DNA from: Hydrococcus rivularis NIES-593
Lineage (GTDB): Bacteria > Cyanobacteriota > Cyanobacteriia > Cyanobacteriales > Microcystaceae
Direction: 5' to 3'
DNA length: 32,557 nucleotides
Assembly: GCF_001904635.1 (NCBI RefSeq)
Contig: NZ_MRCB01000034.1
Coordinates: 10,700-43,256, forward strand
The position numbers and the translations under genes were made by a program. Position 1 is the stretch's first letter. The number at the start of each line of letters is the position of its first letter. Below are positions 8,713-15,785 of the stretch, in pieces. The notes beneath the pieces are model-generated. The model was not told the DNA's origin, did not search any database, and saw nothing but the letters and a program-made list of their open reading frames with translations.

Positions 8713-9030
8713 ATGGAAATAACCGCACCCGAAGCAGAAGAACTGGCTTTATCCTTTCTAGTTGAAGATTTGGAAATTCCTCCAGACGAGCAAGATTATT
8801 TCGCCGTCCTCAACTCTCGTCCCATTGGGGAAGACTGGTATGTCGTAGAAATCGGCGTAGAAGGATTTCCCGATAAATGGGTGATTCAGGTATACGATAC
8901 TCACGAATGCGATCCCTGCTATACGTTTGTCTCTCCCATGCCTCCTACGGAAGCTAATACTGACTTAGACGAATTGCCGCAGTCGCTAGCTGAGGTATTG
9001 CTGACACATCGAAGCGAACAAAAAGTTTAA
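8713..9030 (+). CDS. Conserved cyanobacterial hypothetical protein
   Basis: A 105-aa acidic soluble protein (EITAPEAEELALSFLVEDLE at residues 2-21, then a probable beta-rich middle DWYVVEIGVEGFPDKWVIQV). It includes a CDPCY pair of cysteines around residues 73-76. I do not recognise a named domain. It is tightly linked to the preceding 83-aa gene (2-bp gap), suggesting the two act together or share regulation. The frame is intact and composition matches its neighbours. Confidence 0.65.
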   Translation: MEITAPEAEELALSFLVEDLEIPPDEQDYFAVLNSRPIGEDWYVVEIGVEGFPDKWVIQVYDTHECDPCYTFVSPMPPTEANTDLDELPQSLAEVLLTHRSEQKV

Positions 9031-9048
9031 TTGGGCAATGCTACGACG

Positions 9049-9129
9049 ATGAATATAACGATAGGTAAAAATGCCCAGCAGTGGATGCGCGATCGCGGCT
9101 ACAATCCCAAAAATCTCGAACAACGGTGA
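9049..9129 (+). pseudogene. Detached N-terminus of ankyrin-repeat gene, ended by in-frame TGA
   Basis: The 26-codon frame from the ATG at 9049 (MNITIGKNAQQWMRDRGYNP and six more residues) ends at TGA 9127-9129. It is in exactly the same frame as the ankyrin gene that restarts at 9151. Reading across the stop gives DNGDTAIMKATREGELAIVK, an ordinary ankyrin repeat entry. I recall homologues with Gly-Gly-Asn-Gly-Asp here, so a GGA-to-TGA change is the simplest explanation. This segment is best read as the original start of the downstream gene. Confidence 0.65.
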
Positions 9130-9150
9130 GATAATGGCGATACAGCCATA

Positions 9151-9501
9151 ATGAAAGCAACTAGAGAAGGAGAACTTGCCATTGTCAAAGAATTGCTCGA
9201 TACAGGAGCAAATGTTAATTCTAGAAATAACGATGGCAATAATGCGCTTTGGTTTGCTTGTTTTGGCAATTACGAGAATTTAATTCATCTACTCGTCAAA
9301 GCCAAAATCGATCTTAACAACCAAAACGACAATGGAACGACGGCACTGATGTATTCAGCCTCATCAGGAAAGGCAAAAATTGTAAAACTTTTGTTGGAAG
9401 CTGGGGCTAATTATAATCTCAAGAATTTGGACGATTTTAAGGCAATAGATTTTGCTGCTACAGTAGAAGTTCTCAAGCTTTTAAAGAATGTTAGTTACTA
9501 A
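9151..9501 (+). CDS. Ankyrin-repeat protein, N-terminally truncated by an in-frame stop
   Basis: The remaining 116-aa frame holds about three ankyrin repeats: ATREGELAIVKELLDTGANV, NALWFACFGNYENLIHLLVK and ALMYSASSGKAKIVKLLLEA. It ends with a short DDFKAIDFAATVEVLKLL cap. Ankyrin arrays bind partner proteins; the partner is unknown. The ATG at 9151 falls inside the first repeat, so translation from it would lack the conserved N-terminal segment encoded at 9049-9126. Reinitiation after the TGA is conceivable because the stop and the ATG are 21 bp apart, but no good Shine-Dalgarno is seen. The intact gene would have been 9049-9501, about 150 codons. Its 3' end overlaps the nitroreductase gene by 14 bp. 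Confidence 0.75.
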   Translation: MKATREGELAIVKELLDTGANVNSRNNDGNNALWFACFGNYENLIHLLVKAKIDLNNQNDNGTTALMYSASSGKAKIVKLLLEAGANYNLKNLDDFKAIDFAATVEVLKLLKNVSY

Positions 9502-10378
9502 AAGTACCGGACAGAAATATCACACCGCCACAAAACATTCTTATCTTTCTGTCCAAATAGATCCAAATTATGTAGATGCTTCTACTCAACTAGGAGCCAT
9601 TGAGGCTTCTGCCTATCTTCACGATCGCGATATTCAAATAATCTTTGATTTTGACAAGATAGCTCTCAATGAAGATTTAGGTTTCGAGAATAAAGAATTT
9701 ATTACTGCTTGCGTTGTTGCTGGAGAAATTGGAGAAAAATCGGTCAGAAAACTCAGGGATAAGATTCCTTTTGTCTGCGCAACTGACTATTTCGAGAAAA
9801 ATTCATTTGTAGAAGCAGGATATCAAAATACAATTTTACCTGAGAGCGAAAAACAAAAACTTTTATTGCCTCAGTTTCAGTTTGACAAGGAAAGATATTT
9901 AGAGGCAGTTTTAAATAGGCGTTCTGCTAGATATTTCGAGCGATCGCGTTCTATTTCTCAAGCTAATTTTCTGCAAATCCTCCAAGTCCTCGCTCAACCA
10001 ATTCCAACAGAAATTGTTGAGGATATCGAGCTTTATTTTGCCATCAAGCGCGTTGAAGGCATAGAGTCTGGTTTATACCGAAGCGATCGCATTAATGTAA
10101 TTTCTAGAATAAAAGCCGGAGATTTTAGCGAGAAGACGGGTTATTTATGCATCAATCAAGCTATTGCTAAAAATAGTGCAGTTACGCTATTTTTGGTTTC
10201 TGACTATAGAAATTATCAAACTGCAACGCAACTGGTGAGTTTGTTAGGGCAAAGACTGTATTTAGTCAGCGAATATTTAGGTCTTAGCTGTAGCGGAATT
10301 GGCGCTTATCATGATGATGAAACCCAGGAATTTTTAGAGACAGATAAAGATGTTCTTTATGCTATGGCAATTGGTTGA
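9488..10378 (+). CDS. Nitroreductase/SagB-type oxidoreductase, apparently missing an internal block
   Basis: A 296-aa flavin-type nitroreductase-superfamily protein. The C-terminal half is a full nitroreductase-like domain, with NRRSARYFERSRSISQANFL (about 139-158), GLYRSDRINV, the block YLCINQAIAKNSAVTLFLVS and RLYLVSEYLGLSCSGIGAYH. The N-terminal 34 residues (to PNYVDASTQ) resemble the start of roughly 500-aa cyanobacterial two-domain relatives. At Leu35 the sequence jumps to LGAIEASAYLHDRDIQIIFD, which I recall as the end of the first domain. I infer an in-frame loss of most of that domain near 9586-9592. Flavin binding by the remaining copy may persist, but dimer geometry would change. 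It overlaps the ankyrin gene by 14 bp. Confidence 0.7.
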   Translation: MLVTKSTGQKYHTATKHSYLSVQIDPNYVDASTQLGAIEASAYLHDRDIQIIFDFDKIALNEDLGFENKEFITACVVAGEIGEKSVRKLRDKIPFVCATDYFEKNSFVEAGYQNTILPESEKQKLLLPQFQFDKERYLEAVLNRRSARYFERSRSISQANFLQILQVLAQPIPTEIVEDIELYFAIKRVEGIESGLYRSDRINVISRIKAGDFSEKTGYLCINQAIAKNSAVTLFLVSDYRNYQTATQLVSLLGQRLYLVSEYLGLSCSGIGAYHDDETQEFLETDKDVLYAMAIG

Positions 10379-10493
10379 AAAGGTTGCGATCGCATCGCTT
10401 TATCCCGTCCCTTTTAGTTGTCTGACTTCCAACTCGGCAGAGCGATCGGCTATCCTAGCATAGTGTCAGATCGAGCAAGGGGTTAAGTCATCG

Positions 10494-11780
10494 GTGTTAG
10501 ACCTTAAGCAAATCCGAGAAAATCCAGACCAGATTCAAGAATTACTCAATCGCCGTAGCGCCTCGAACGAATACGATCTCGCGCCGATATTAGAGTTAGA
10601 TCGGCAACGGCGAGAACTCGAAGCAATGCGAACTCAATTACAAGCTCGCAGCAACGAAATTGGTAAACTATACGGTCAAAAGATTAAAAGTGGCGGCGAT
10701 CCTAATAGCGCAGAAATTAAAGCCTTAAAAGAAGAAGGGAACGAAGTTAAGGCGAAATTAAGCAACTTAGAACCCCAGGAAAAAGAAATCAAAGCGCAAA
10801 TAGAAAACCTTTTATTGCAGCTTCCCAACCCACCCAGCGAATCGACTCCCATCGGTAAAGATGAAACGGACAACGTAGAAATTCGCCGTTGGGGAGATGA
10901 ATATATCCCGCAAAACCCTAAAATTATTCCTCATTGGGACATTGGGGAGAAGCTGGGCATCCTCGATACCGAACGTGCGGTTAAAGTCGCTCAAGCTCGT
11001 TTTGTGAACTTGATTGGGGCAGGTGCGGCATTGGAAAGGGCTTTAATTAATTTTATGCTCGATCGCCAGATTGCTGCTGGATACCTGGAAGTCATGCCAC
11101 CTGTCCTTATTAACAGCACTTCCTTGCAAGGGACGGGACAATTGCCCAAATTTGCCGAGGAAAGCTTTAAATGCCAAGATGATGACTTATGGCTAGCGCC
11201 TACGGCGGAAGTTCCCGTGACCAATCTCTATCGCGACGAAATTCTCGATGCGGCGCAATTGCCGATTAAGCACTGCGCCTATACGCCTTGTTTTCGTCGG
11301 GAGGCAGGAAGTTATGGCAGAGATACGCGCGGATTGATCAGACTGCACCAATTCAATAAAGTCGAGTTAGTCAAAATCGTCCATCCCGATACCTCAGAAG
11401 ACGAACATCAAGCCTTAGTCAAAGATGCAGAAGCAATTTTACAAGCATTAAAATTGCCCTATCGCGTCATCGAATTATGTACGGGAGATTTGGGATTTGG
11501 GGCGGCAAAATGCTACGACTTAGAAGTCTGGCTGCCGTCTGCGGGGACTTATCGGGAGATTTCCAGTTGCTCCAATTTTAGAGATTTCCAGGCGCGACGG
11601 GCAAACATTCGCTTCAAAGAAGCTGGCAAGAAAGGAACGCAATTCGTCCATACCCTCAATGGTTCGGGACTGGCAATCGGGAGAACCATGGCAGCGATTC
11701 TAGAAAATTACCAACAATCCGATGGTACGGTCAAGATTCCAGAAGTCTTGCAACCCTACCTCAAGCGCGAGACTTTGTAG
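10494..11780 (+). CDS. serS: Seryl-tRNA synthetase
   Basis: Charges tRNA-Ser (and tRNA-Sec where present) with serine. The 428-aa product has the N-terminal antiparallel coiled-coil arm that grips the tRNA long variable arm (about 30-110, rich in Glu/Lys/Leu). The class II catalytic domain follows, with [10 protein letters not shown], motif 2 [20 protein letters not shown] and motif 3 [20 protein letters not shown]. The start is GTG at 10494, preceded by AAGGGG about 11 nt upstream, and the product starts with the family-typical [12 protein letters not shown]. It is convergent with the histidine kinase gene. Confidence 0.97.
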   Translation: MLDLKQIRENPDQIQELLNRRSASNEYDLAPILELDRQRRELEAMRTQLQARSNEIGKLYGQKIKSGGDPNSAEIKALKEEGNEVKAKLSNLEPQEKEIKAQIENLLLQLPNPPSESTPIGKDETDNVEIRRWGDEYIPQNPKIIPHWDIGEKLGILDTERAVKVAQARFVNLIGAGAALERALINFMLDRQIAAGYLEVMPPVLINSTSLQGTGQLPKFAEESFKCQDDDLWLAPTAEVPVTNLYRDEILDAAQLPIKHCAYTPCFRREAGSYGRDTRGLIRLHQFNKVELVKIVHPDTSEDEHQALVKDAEAILQALKLPYRVIELCTGDLGFGAAKCYDLEVWLPSAGTYREISSCSNFRDFQARRANIRFKEAGKKGTQFVHTLNGSGLAIGRTMAAILENYQQSDGTVKIPEVLQPYLKRETL

Positions 11781-11794
11781 TGTTTTAGTAGTGG

Positions 11795-11819
11795 GTGTGG
11801 CAGGAAAAACCTACCCCAC
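11795..11819. terminator. Hairpin between convergent serS and histidine kinase genes
   Basis: The arms GTGTGGCAGG (11795-11804) and CCTACCCCAC (11810-11819) pair with two mismatches around an AAAAA loop. The hairpin lies 15 bp past the serS stop and covers the stop codon of the minus-strand kinase, so it could stop transcripts from both sides. No T-run follows on either strand, so termination is only inferred. Confidence 0.4.
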
Positions 11820-13091
11820 AGGCAAGCAGATCTGAAACTTCGTGCCTTTGCCGAGGGTGCTTTCTACCGCAATCTGACCGCCATGTGCTTCAATAATTTG
11901 TTGTGCGATCGCCAGTCCTAACCCAAATCCCCCTGTTTGTCGCGATCGCGCTTCGTCTACTCGGTAAAAACGCTTAAAAATATGGGGAAGATCGGCTTGA
12001 GGAATACCAATGCCATTATCCTCGACTTCGATGAAAACTCGACGCACTTTTGTCAACAGCTTGAGCTGAACGGTACCGCCGGAAGAAGTATATTTACAAG
12101 CATTGTCGAGCAAGTTCTTAACGGCTTGCGATAACAGTGCCGAGTCAGCATTAAGTTTGAGAGGCTCTAATGGAAGGTCAGCAATCAAGTTTAAGTTACG
12201 TTCCGCTGCCAGTGTTTGATATCGATCGACCGAAGATTTCAGTAAATCGACCAGATCGATCTCTTTTAAATCTTGAGGATTTAATCGTCCTTCGTGACGC
12301 GCCAAGAACAACAGATTATCGATCAGGGAACTCATTGACTTAGTAGTTTGGACGATCTTTCCCAAGCGCTGGCGCTGTTGTAGGCTATCTTCAACCGGAG
12401 CGAGCAAACCAACCTGAGCGTTGCTCAAAATCGCTGCTACGGGCGCTCGCAACTCATGAGAAGCATCTGCGGTAAAGCGTTGTAGTTGTTCGTATGCCCG
12501 TCTGGATGGCTGCATTGCCAGTCCGCCTAGAATCCAGCCGACTAAACCCGTTAACCCCAGCGTTAAAGGGACTCCTAGCGACAAAAACAGCCGCGTCTGC
12601 TTTAAGTTTTCTTGAATGGGACTCAAACAAGCGGCAACTTGCAGATAAGCGATCGCTGTCTCATCCTGTTTGATAGGAAGCGTCAACTGACGCAGCCATT
12701 GTTGGTCAGAGACTTCATTATTGTTGCCCTTGAGGCTTTGATAGCCGGGGGCTGAGGATAATTTTTTTGGGGCAGCAGTACCAATAAATTGCACCAGTTG
12801 TCCCCGTGCGTCATACCAACGGATATAGGCAATTTCCGTTTCAATCTCAAGGGGTGGGGCATCGCCTTCTTGCAGAGAAATCTTCTCGGCGTTTATCTGC
12901 CAGCGCCCCTTCTCTAGCTCATAGTCGGTTTTAGCATTGATCCGTTTAGTTTGTGCGTAAAGCGTTTCGTCAAAAGCACGAATGCGATCTTTGAGTTGCA
13001 GGTAATAAATCGTGAAGGCAAAGAGAATCAAAATGCTCCCCATTGAGAGAGTAAACCAGTAAGCGAGGCGGCGACGGCTACGATGAAACAT
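11811..13091 (-). CDS. rppB: Membrane sensor histidine kinase (RppB-like)
   Basis: A 426-aa inner-membrane sensor kinase with a transmembrane helix at about 11-31, a periplasmic loop of some 135 residues, and a second helix at about 168-192. HisKA (FTADASHELRAPVAAILSNA, phospho-acceptor His212) and HATPase_c follow, with the N box around NLLDNACKYTSSGG, G1 DNGIGI and G2 GGFGLGLAIA. Its gene starts 5 bp after the response regulator stop, an operon order matching RppA-RppB of Synechocystis, a pair linked to redox/nickel-responsive control of photosynthesis genes. The RppB name rests on gene order and overall resemblance; the signal sensed here is not deducible. Confidence 0.85.
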   Translation of the reverse strand: MFHRSRRRLAYWFTLSMGSILILFAFTIYYLQLKDRIRAFDETLYAQTKRINAKTDYELEKGRWQINAEKISLQEGDAPPLEIETEIAYIRWYDARGQLVQFIGTAAPKKLSSAPGYQSLKGNNNEVSDQQWLRQLTLPIKQDETAIAYLQVAACLSPIQENLKQTRLFLSLGVPLTLGLTGLVGWILGGLAMQPSRRAYEQLQRFTADASHELRAPVAAILSNAQVGLLAPVEDSLQQRQRLGKIVQTTKSMSSLIDNLLFLARHEGRLNPQDLKEIDLVDLLKSSVDRYQTLAAERNLNLIADLPLEPLKLNADSALLSQAVKNLLDNACKYTSSGGTVQLKLLTKVRRVFIEVEDNGIGIPQADLPHIFKRFYRVDEARSRQTGGFGLGLAIAQQIIEAHGGQIAVESTLGKGTKFQICLPVG

Positions 13092-13096
13092 AAAAT

Positions 13097-13777
13097 TTAG
13101 CTTTCTTTTGGGGTATTAAGGCGATAACCCATTCCGTAAACGGTTTCCAACCAATCTTTAGCGCCAACCGACTCCAAGCGCTGCCGCAGTCGCCTGACTA
13201 GCGTCGTTACAGCATTACTTTCCGGTTCGGTTCCCCAACTCCAGAGCGCCTGTTCGATTTGGTCGCGAGATAAAATGCGATCGCTATGACGCATTAGATA
13301 CTCCATCAGTTGAAACTCGCGGACTGATAGTTGAATTTTTTCTTGTCCTCGCTCTAGGGTTAAACTGGTCAGATGCAAATGCAAATCGACTGCACTTAGT
13401 ATATCTCCCTGCCAAAGTGGCGATCGCCGTCCCAATGCTCGCACCCGCGCCAGCAATTCGGGAATGTCTACGGGTTTAACCAAATAGTCGTCTGCACCGG
13501 CATCTAAACCATTAACTTTGTCAGCCGTCGTATCTTTGGCAGTCAACATCAGAACTGGCGAGGTTTTCCCGCCCTCTCGGTACTGACGACACAGACTCAG
13601 TCCGCTGATTTTGGGTAACATCCAATCCAAAATTAACAGGTCGTAATCTTTCTCGTTCATCAACCACTGAGCGGTATGGCTATCCTCCACGGCATCGACG
13701 ATATGTCCTGTCTGGGATAAGGCTGCTTGTAGGGGTTCTAATTGAGCCGGATCGTCTTCAACAAGGAGAATCAGCAT
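13097..13777 (-). CDS. rppA: OmpR-family response regulator (RppA-like)
   Basis: A 226-aa two-component regulator. The receiver domain (1-115) has Asp8/Asp9, the phospho-acceptor Asp51 in LILDWMLP, Thr79 in LMLTAKD and Lys101 in YLVKPVD. The C-terminal winged-helix DNA-binding domain (about 125-222) has SVREFQLMEYLMRHSDRILS and TTLVRRLRQRLE and ends in ETVYGMGYRL. It is the first gene of a two-gene minus-strand operon with the kinase. It is divergent from a small membrane-protein gene, so its promoter lies in 13778-13901. The DNA targets cannot be read from the sequence. Confidence 0.88.
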   Translation of the reverse strand: MLILLVEDDPAQLEPLQAALSQTGHIVDAVEDSHTAQWLMNEKDYDLLILDWMLPKISGLSLCRQYREGGKTSPVLMLTAKDTTADKVNGLDAGADDYLVKPVDIPELLARVRALGRRSPLWQGDILSAVDLHLHLTSLTLERGQEKIQLSVREFQLMEYLMRHSDRILSRDQIEQALWSWGTEPESNAVTTLVRRLRQRLESVGAKDWLETVYGMGYRLNTPKES

Positions 13778-13901
13778 GACTTGAGTGCGATTGGGGAGCC
13801 TATCTACTGCTAGCTGAATTTTCTACATACTAATCAATTCTGCTGAAAATTGGCTGCGAGATAAACGAGATAGAATAGAGTTCTGATTGACTAGGGTTTT
13901 G

Positions 13902-14288
13902 ATGCGCAGACCTCAATGGCTTGAATTTTTGGGTTCTTTAGGATTGGAGTTTTGGCTGCCTTTACCGCTTCTCGGACTGGGATTGTGGCTGGTGACTGGC
14001 TCGATTAGCGATCGCAATTTGAGTCGTCCTCAACCGACGATGGGCGAACTGAGAATTGCTCGCAACGTTCGACCCTCCTCGGATTCAGTGCTACTGATTC
14101 ACGTAAAAATTAAGCAAAACTCAGGCGTTTCTCTGGTTAGAGTCAAGCAAGCAACCAGGGTTTTTCAAAAGCAAGAGTTTGAATTATCAACGACGGAGTT
14201 GGCTCGCGTTGAAGTAGAAATTGCTAAAAAACTCGACCTATCCGTCGAGGAAATTAGACAGCTAGCACGCTATCAAGTAGAAGATTGA
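13902..14288 (+). CDS. Membrane-anchored cyanobacterial hypothetical protein
   Basis: A 128-aa protein from the ATG at 13902 (MRRPQWLEFLGSLGLEFWLP). It has one strongly hydrophobic segment at about 13-33 (FWLPLPLLGLGLWLVTGSI), and the rest is a soluble domain ending in LDLSVEEIRQLARYQVED. I recall similar small proteins in other cyanobacteria but no known function. A TTG at 13887 would add five residues (MTRVL) and lacks clear support. It is divergent from the response regulator and separated from cobI by 160 bp containing GC-rich repeat-like spacer and a duplicated CTCGGTAA. Confidence 0.7.
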   Translation: MRRPQWLEFLGSLGLEFWLPLPLLGLGLWLVTGSISDRNLSRPQPTMGELRIARNVRPSSDSVLLIHVKIKQNSGVSLVRVKQATRVFQKQEFELSTTELARVEVEIAKKLDLSVEEIRQLARYQVED

Positions 14289-14448
14289 GACTCGCTGCCA
14301 AGAGACGCTAGCCGCTGCGCCCTATGCCAGCAGAGTCGTCCGAGCAACGCTCCCAGCCAAATAAGGTATAAGAGCTTCGGATTCAAAACTTCTGGCCAAG
14401 TAGCTCGGTAAAATAACTCGGTAATGATATTTTTAAGCTAGGATAGCC

Positions 14449-15174
14449 GTGCAAATCGGAATTCTCTATGGGATTAGTTTGGGAACGGGCGACCCGGAAT
14501 TAATTACGGTCAAGGGATTGCGCTTGCTACAAAAAGCTTCGGTCGTCGCTTTTCCGGCTGGGCTGGGCGGCAAACCGGGCATCGCCGAACAAATTGCCTC
14601 TCCTTGGCTGGACGCAAACCAGCAGAAGTTAGCGTTGCACTTTCCCTACGTGCAGGATGAGGCAGTGTTGCAACAAGCTTGGCAGGAAGCAGCCAAACGG
14701 GTTTGGCTGCATCTGAAGTTGGGTCATGACGTAGCTTTTGTCTGTGAAGGCGATATCAGTTTTTATAGTACGTTTACTTATTTAGCACAAACCTTAGTAG
14801 CGCTTCATCCAGAAGCCGTTATCGAGAGAGTGCCGGGGGTTTGCTCTCCTATGGCGGCGGCGGCTGAGGTGGGAATGCCTCTAACCGTCCGCAGCGATCG
14901 CTTGGTCGTATTACCTGCCCTTTATACCGTCCAAGAGTTAGAAGCCATTTTAGAGTGGGCGGACGTGGTGGTGCTGATGAAGGTGAGTTCGGTTTACGAT
15001 CGCGTTTGGCAAGTTTTACAGCAGCGCGATTTGCTCGATCGCTCTTGGGTCGTCGAACGAGCGACGTTTCCCGATCGCGTTATTTACATCGATCTGCGCG
15101 ATCGTCCTTCTCTAAAACTCTCCTACTTTTCTCTCCTCGTCATTTCTGTCAAGCAATCGTTGCGTTCTCAATGA
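14449..15174 (+). CDS. cobI: Precorrin-2 C20-methyltransferase
   Basis: SAM-dependent methyltransferase that adds the C20 methyl group in cobalamin (pseudo-B12) corrin synthesis. The 241-aa protein belongs to the tetrapyrrole methylase family, with the N-terminal GISLGTGDPELITVKGLRLL, the CEGDISFYSTFTYL loop (which favours CobI/CbiL over other methylases), VPGVCSPMAAAAEVGMPL, and the C-terminal region from VERATFPDRVI. The start is GTG at 14449 with AGGAT a few bases upstream. The C-terminal region is slightly shorter than in some homologues. No cobalamin riboswitch is visible upstream. Confidence 0.9.
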   Translation: MQIGILYGISLGTGDPELITVKGLRLLQKASVVAFPAGLGGKPGIAEQIASPWLDANQQKLALHFPYVQDEAVLQQAWQEAAKRVWLHLKLGHDVAFVCEGDISFYSTFTYLAQTLVALHPEAVIERVPGVCSPMAAAAEVGMPLTVRSDRLVVLPALYTVQELEAILEWADVVVLMKVSSVYDRVWQVLQQRDLLDRSWVVERATFPDRVIYIDLRDRPSLKLSYFSLLVISVKQSLRSQ

Positions 15175-15298
15175 GACAAAATATTACGCTCTGTTGAGAA
15201 ATATGTAAACTTTTGAGGCGAATGGATACATAGCGAGGGCGGTCATGATAATTTTTTGGGTGGCAGATAGTTAGATAAATTGAGGTAAGGAGGACACT

Positions 15299-15499
15299 TT
15301 GACACTGCGCGTCGTTCCCGCTAACACCGAAATTTTTCGTGAAGATATCAGTGAGTATGTAGCACAACTACAGCTTCACATGGCTTTACAAGCACGAAAT
15401 TTAGTTCCAAGCCTGACTCAAGCTAGCGATAGCCGAGAAAAGCTTTTGCAAGAAACTCAGGCTAATGTTGAAAAGATGGTTTCTCGTCAAATTCTGTAG
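15299..15499 (+). CDS. Small orphan protein, function unknown
   Basis: A 66-aa soluble, mostly helical protein that I do not recognise (starts MTLRVVPANTEIFREDISEY, ends EKMVSRQIL). The start codon is TTG, but it follows an almost perfect Shine-Dalgarno (TAAGGAGG, 15286-15293) at good spacing, which is the strongest such site in this window and the main reason to call it a gene. It stands alone between cobI and an inverted-repeat element. It might be a small regulatory or linker-type protein; nothing in it shows a role. Confidence 0.6.
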   Translation: MTLRVVPANTEIFREDISEYVAQLQLHMALQARNLVPSLTQASDSREKLLQETQANVEKMVSRQIL

Positions 15500-15570
15500 T
15501 TCTAAATCAGCAAAAACGATTTAGATATTGCAATTTCATACCCCTTACTCCCAACTAATTGCCTTAAAAT

Positions 15571-15659
15571 AGAGTTGTTGCGAAATAGCCTTTTCTGAAA
15601 ATTCGAGCCTTATCTAATAAGGGTTTCAGCAACGCATATATTTAATTCGCAACAAATCT
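15571..15659. mobile_element. MITE-like 89-bp inverted-repeat element
   Basis: The ends are imperfect 14-bp terminal inverted repeats: AGAGTTGTTGCGAA at 15571-15584 and TTCGCAACAAATCT at 15646-15659, differing at one position. The core TTGTTGCGAA/TTCGCAACAA is perfect. The inside has a small AT-rich palindrome (CTTATCTAATAAG). No coding frame is present, so it would need a transposase from elsewhere. Clear target-site duplications were not found. It may be an IS remnant or simply a large hairpin. Confidence 0.5.
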
Positions 15660-15785
15660 AATAACCTAGCAATTTGGCGCAGATAATCGCAGAGATACTG
15701 TTACAAAACGCAACCTTAGATAAAATGAGCAGCAGGAGCGTTTTGTTAAACTGAGGCTTGTCCTTGGGGTAAGGAAGGAAGGGTT

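Noticed and set aside
9127-9129. TGA in the ankyrin gene as a selenocysteine or other recoding site
   Set aside because: No SECIS-like hairpin is evident, the position is a surface linker, and TGA serves as a normal stop elsewhere in the window (for example the invertase and the glycosyltransferase at 22370).
14289-14448. Cobalamin riboswitch ahead of cobI
   Set aside because: No B12-box-like GCCACTG element or extended paired structure was found in the 160-bp leader.
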